This document shows positions 15,128 through 15,918 of a stretch of DNA of 15,918 nt, piece after piece. The notes below the pieces were generated by a model. It worked only from the letters and a program-made list of their open reading frames with translations, was not told the origin of the DNA and did no database searches. This DNA comes from Oligoflexales bacterium (GTDB lineage: Bacteria; Bdellovibrionota_B; Oligoflexia; Oligoflexales; CACXFL01). The stretch is taken from contig JANQHA010000186.1 in assembly GCA_028282865.1 (NCBI GenBank), forward strand, positions 1-15,918, read 5' to 3'. Position numbers and translations under genes: made by a program. Position 1 is the stretch's first letter; every line of letters begins with the position of its first letter.

Positions 15128-15918
15128 ATGCTTACTCATCTATCCATCAAAGGGTTGGCGATTATAGAGTCGCTAGAGATCAGTTTCAGCCATGGATTTA
15201 ATGTTATAACGGGTGAAACTGGGGCCGGAAAATCGATATTAATAAAAGCACTCAACCTACTTCTAGGAGCAAAAGCGGGTCCGGAATCGCTGCGAAAAGG
15301 CAGCGACCAGGCAACCATCAGCGGCGAATTCGAGCTCTCTAAAACTCACCCCGCTACCCTATTTGCTAAAAATTTAGGCATACCTTCCATAGAAGGCAGC
15401 CCGGGAAATGAACTTTTGATCGTTCGGCGGGTTTTCACCCACAACGGCAGGTCTCAGGCCTGGGTCAACGATGTTCAGATCACGGGAAAATCTCTTAAAG
15501 AAGTCGGGAGCCTACTGATCGATATCTTTGGCCAACGAGAGAACCATAAACTCTTAGATACTAGACAACACTGCCACTATCTCGACGCTTTTTTGGCGAA
15601 AAAAAATCATCTAGTGCCTGTCGAAGAGCACTACTCGAAAGCGCTAGAAATATACAGAACTCTTAAGAACCATCTTCAAAGCTTCGAAGAGCGACTAAGA
15701 AACCGTGATTATCTCCAGTATCGAATCAAGGAGTTAGATGACTTTTCTCCAAGTACCGAAGACTACGATCATGTGCTGCAACTTTCCCAAAATGCATCAA
15801 GGTTTCATAAACTTCAAGAAGCCACCAACCAGCTGCAAAACCTTATGGACAGTGACCGTGGACTTGCGAAACCGATCTGGGAAAGCGAAAAACTTCTAGC
15901 CAAACTGGCCAAAGATAT
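15128..15918 (+). CDS. recN: DNA repair protein RecN, N-terminal part (runs off the window)
   Basis: The open frame from ATG 15128 continues to the window end (263 complete codons of a protein usually about 550). It starts MLTHLSIKGLAIIESLEISF and then has the SMC/RecN-type Walker A GETGAGKS (about 35-42) followed by ILIKALNLLLGAKAG. RRVFTHNGRSQAWVN and DIFGQRENHKLLD (the family's DIHGQHEH-like block) follow, and a charged coiled-coil region begins at about residue 165. RecN is a cytosolic SMC-like ATPase acting in double-strand-break repair. The His-to-Phe and His-to-Arg changes in the GQ block are within what one sees in divergent RecN. The ribosome site (AGAGGG) is moderate. Divergent from the tRNA pair. 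Confidence 0.92.
   Translation, partial: MLTHLSIKGLAIIESLEISFSHGFNVITGETGAGKSILIKALNLLLGAKAGPESLRKGSDQATISGEFELSKTHPATLFAKNLGIPSIEGSPGNELLIVRRVFTHNGRSQAWVNDVQITGKSLKEVGSLLIDIFGQRENHKLLDTRQHCHYLDAFLAKKNHLVPVEEHYSKALEIYRTLKNHLQSFEERLRNRDYLQYRIKELDDFSPSTEDYDHVLQLSQNASRFHKLQEATNQLQNLMDSDRGLAKPIWESEKLLAKLAKD

Overview
This window looks like chromosomal DNA from a Gram-negative bacterium of moderate-to-low GC. The best guess is the Bdellovibrionota/Oligoflexia or a relative. That placement is an inference from the many short lipoproteins and secreted proteins, a lipoprotein trypsin-like protease with the 'VYG.DNR' style N-terminus common in that group, a glutaminyl-tRNA synthetase and frequent non-ATG starts. 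No rRNA, CRISPR array, insertion sequence or phage gene was seen.

Layout: (1) 1-750: a strong sigma70-type promoter drives a small zinc-metalloprotease-like lipoprotein. (2) 751-3263, minus strand: a two-gene surface-polysaccharide unit made of a WbaZ-like family 4 glycosyltransferase and a WcaJ-like polyprenyl-phosphate hexose-1-phosphate transferase. They overlap by 4 nt (GTGA), and the glycosyltransferase appears to use a CTG start. (3) 3591-4769: a divergently transcribed sigma54 activator with no sensory domain, whose ribosome binding site lies in a hairpin, followed by a good terminator. (4) 4913-8852: a tight four-gene run of glnS, a stand-alone asparaginase N-terminal domain, an exported six-bladed-propeller (SMP-30/NHL-like) protein and an exported protein with a GHLHNH histidine cluster. 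(5) 8953-10509: the S1-type protease lipoprotein and an exported protein of unknown function. (6) 10519-13008, minus strand: a lipoprotein of unknown function, a 516-nt gap, and a two-gene operon of a SAM methyltransferase and a MAPEG-family membrane protein. (7) 13306-14621: a lipoprotein (+) and a small secreted protein (-), converging on a terminator hairpin. (8) 14759-14934: tRNA-Lys(UUU) and tRNA-Glu(UUC) in tandem on the minus strand behind a TTGACA promoter. (9) 15128 to the end: the 5' part of recN.

The polysaccharide pair starts glycan assembly on undecaprenyl phosphate and adds a later sugar. The neighbouring activator may control it, but no sigma54 promoter was found to prove this. 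The glnS run pairs tRNA charging with a putative amide hydrolase and two envelope proteins. Several callable starts differ from the longest open frame: 3263 (CTG), 7181 (ATG), 9784 (TTG) and 13306 (ATG), each chosen for a well-placed Shine-Dalgarno sequence or conserved N-terminus. No clearly new multi-gene system stands out. The most interesting leads are the CTG-start glycosyltransferase, the hairpin-masked start of the activator, the stand-alone asparaginase in a glnS operon and the JAMM-like exported protein.
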